DNA of 64,000 bases from Serinus canaria (Eukaryota; Chordata; Aves; Passeriformes; Fringillidae). The notes beneath the pieces were generated by a model. The model did not search any database. It was not told the DNA's origin and worked only from the letters and a program-made list of their open reading frames with translations. The stretch covers positions 49,084,435-49,148,434 of the forward strand of contig NC_066317.1 in NCBI RefSeq assembly GCF_022539315.1. Direction: 5' to 3'. This document shows, one piece after another, positions 62,785 to 64,000 of the stretch (positions within the stretch are counted from its first letter, which is position 1; each line of letters opens with the position of its first letter). A program made the position numbers and the translations under genes.

Positions 62785-64000
62785 TCTTCTTTTTCCAGTA
62801 AGAAAGTAATTGCAGGCGAGTTAATATTTTATTTTCTTCCCTCTCATAACAAGCAATGTACAGTTTTTTCTCATTCTGTACTCCAGAACTTCAGTCATTT
62901 CAGAAGGTAAGGATTAGGTTTTTGGGTTTTGTTTTTGTTTCCACTCCCCATCCTTGAATTTTGAAATAAAGTTCTCTGTCTGCTTACTGAGATTTGGGGG
63001 GTAAACTGTGGACTTTGAACATCATTTGGGACAGCCATATGCTGCAACAGTGAAGTTACTGCAGTGTATGAAGTAGTATTTGGAATATCACATGGACTTA
63101 CATTTCCAAAAATGTAATATTAACTCATAGATTACGTCAGTATAATTCCTTCCCATTGCCTCCAGAAAGCTTTGGATAGCTCAAAATATTCACTTAACTA
63201 TGTAATTCAAATGTAACTGAAAACAAAGAGGGGAGGGGCAAAAAACTTTCAAAACTTCAACATAAGGAGAGGAAACAGAAACAAGCTCCAGTTACAACAA
63301 AACGCCTATTTTCATCCTCACCTTTCCTCATTGTTCTCACCTTGGCTGTCAAAGACACAACCTTAGCAATGATACAAAATTTTGTTTCTGACTTTTGAAG
63401 CTAGTCTAATATTCTGCCTTACAAGATAACATCCTCAGACTCCCATATCTGTACTGCCTGAGAAATTTGTGTATTTGAATATGACAGAGTCAATAGCCTG
63501 AGAAAGACTGGGCTCTTAGTGAGTCAGGAGCCTCTTTCTCAATATTTCCAGTCTAACCTGAAATGGATGGGACCAGAAATTGCAGAGGAAAGCCTACTCC
63601 TAAGGAATTTCTAGAGAGAATTTGCAAATGGAGTTTAACTCCAAGAAGACTGAAAAACGGCCCTTTTCCTGTGCATACTTTGTCTACAATCCTTATACAT
63701 ATATCTGTTATCATTATCAATCTTGCTGCTGCCATTCCTTGTGACCTCCTTGTATTTCTCTACTTAAAAAAAAAACACACTAGAAACTTTTCTGTCTTAT
63801 TCTTGTTCTTGTCCCTTCTGTCAGCAAGCAGAGATTTGCACTGGTTTGAGGAGGAGGAGGTACTGCTGCTCCTTCCCAACTAGCCCTGACCTCACATGAC
63901 TTGGAATGCTGTGGGATTAGCCAGCACTCCTCAACTGATTTAATATCAGCTGAGCAACATTTTCTTAAACAGTCCTGGTACTCCAAAAATCTTCACACTC
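62785..64000. other. non-coding stretch at window end
   Basis: No gene is recognised. A strong donor-like CAGAAG|GTAAGG occurs at about 62907, preceded by a pyrimidine tract and CAG, but the interval would be only 20 bases. Nothing else is seen. Confidence 0.5.

Noticed and set aside
1..64000. CRISPR array, bacterial operon, integrated phage or an intact retrovirus.
   Set aside because: No spaced direct-repeat array, no dense coding, no ribosome-binding pattern, and no paired long terminal repeats or gag/pol-like frames were seen; the sequence has vertebrate repeat content.

Overview
The window looks like a gene-poor stretch of a songbird (passerine) nuclear genome. I found no protein-coding gene that I can name. 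The avian assignment rests on two fragments of CR1 LINEs, the dominant avian retrotransposon (8966-9165 and about 58031-58405, both minus strand). The passerine assignment rests on a short element at 37019-37157 that joins a tRNA-Ile-like head to a CR1-like tail, the layout of the songbird family TguSINE1. Most of the sequence is AT-rich, unique-looking and rich in stop codons in all frames. Simple repeats of vertebrate type (CATC, CA/CCCA, TATAC, poly-T) are scattered through it. None of the short open frames shows a domain I recognise, and most are consistent with chance.

Layout. 1-8 kb is non-coding, with a perfect 14-bp hairpin near 2.47 kb and an old tRNA-like foldback repeat at about 5.93-6.11 kb. 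At 8.04-8.45 kb there is an isolated CpG island containing 22 uninterrupted GGCCCC units, the same hexanucleotide (opposite strand) as the human C9orf72 repeat. A CR1 fragment follows at 9 kb, then a frameshifted minus-strand coding relic at 11.01-11.47 kb. From 11.5 to 40 kb the sequence is non-coding. It contains a homeobox/SOX/FOX-like motif patch at 13.3 kb, candidate small exons near 18.2, 18.9, 26.0 and 30.8 kb, a CATC microsatellite at 20.3 kb and A/C-rich or G/T-rich tracts at 27.3, 29.2 and 33.3 kb. It also contains an AT-rich palindrome cluster at 28.9 kb, a long open minus-strand frame at 35.2-36.1 kb and the SINE at 37 kb.

A second CpG island lies at 40.04-40.34 kb and may be a promoter; a compound CA microsatellite follows at 41.6 kb. 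From 42 to 64 kb I see no gene. Features there are a possible MIR/CORE-SINE relic at 45.2 kb, a stop-poor minus-strand stretch at 47.4-48.6 kb, a candidate terminal exon at 49.4 kb, a striking 20-bp-arm hairpin at 50.51-50.55 kb, the second CR1 and several short direct duplications.

Interpretation. The window is most likely intergenic or deep-intronic DNA, with two CpG islands that may start transcripts whose exons I cannot identify by eye. The strongest candidate for something unusual is the long pure GGCCCC tract inside a CpG island. The other items are local structural or repeat curiosities. I could not run any search, so family names for repeats rest on recognised consensus features recalled from memory.
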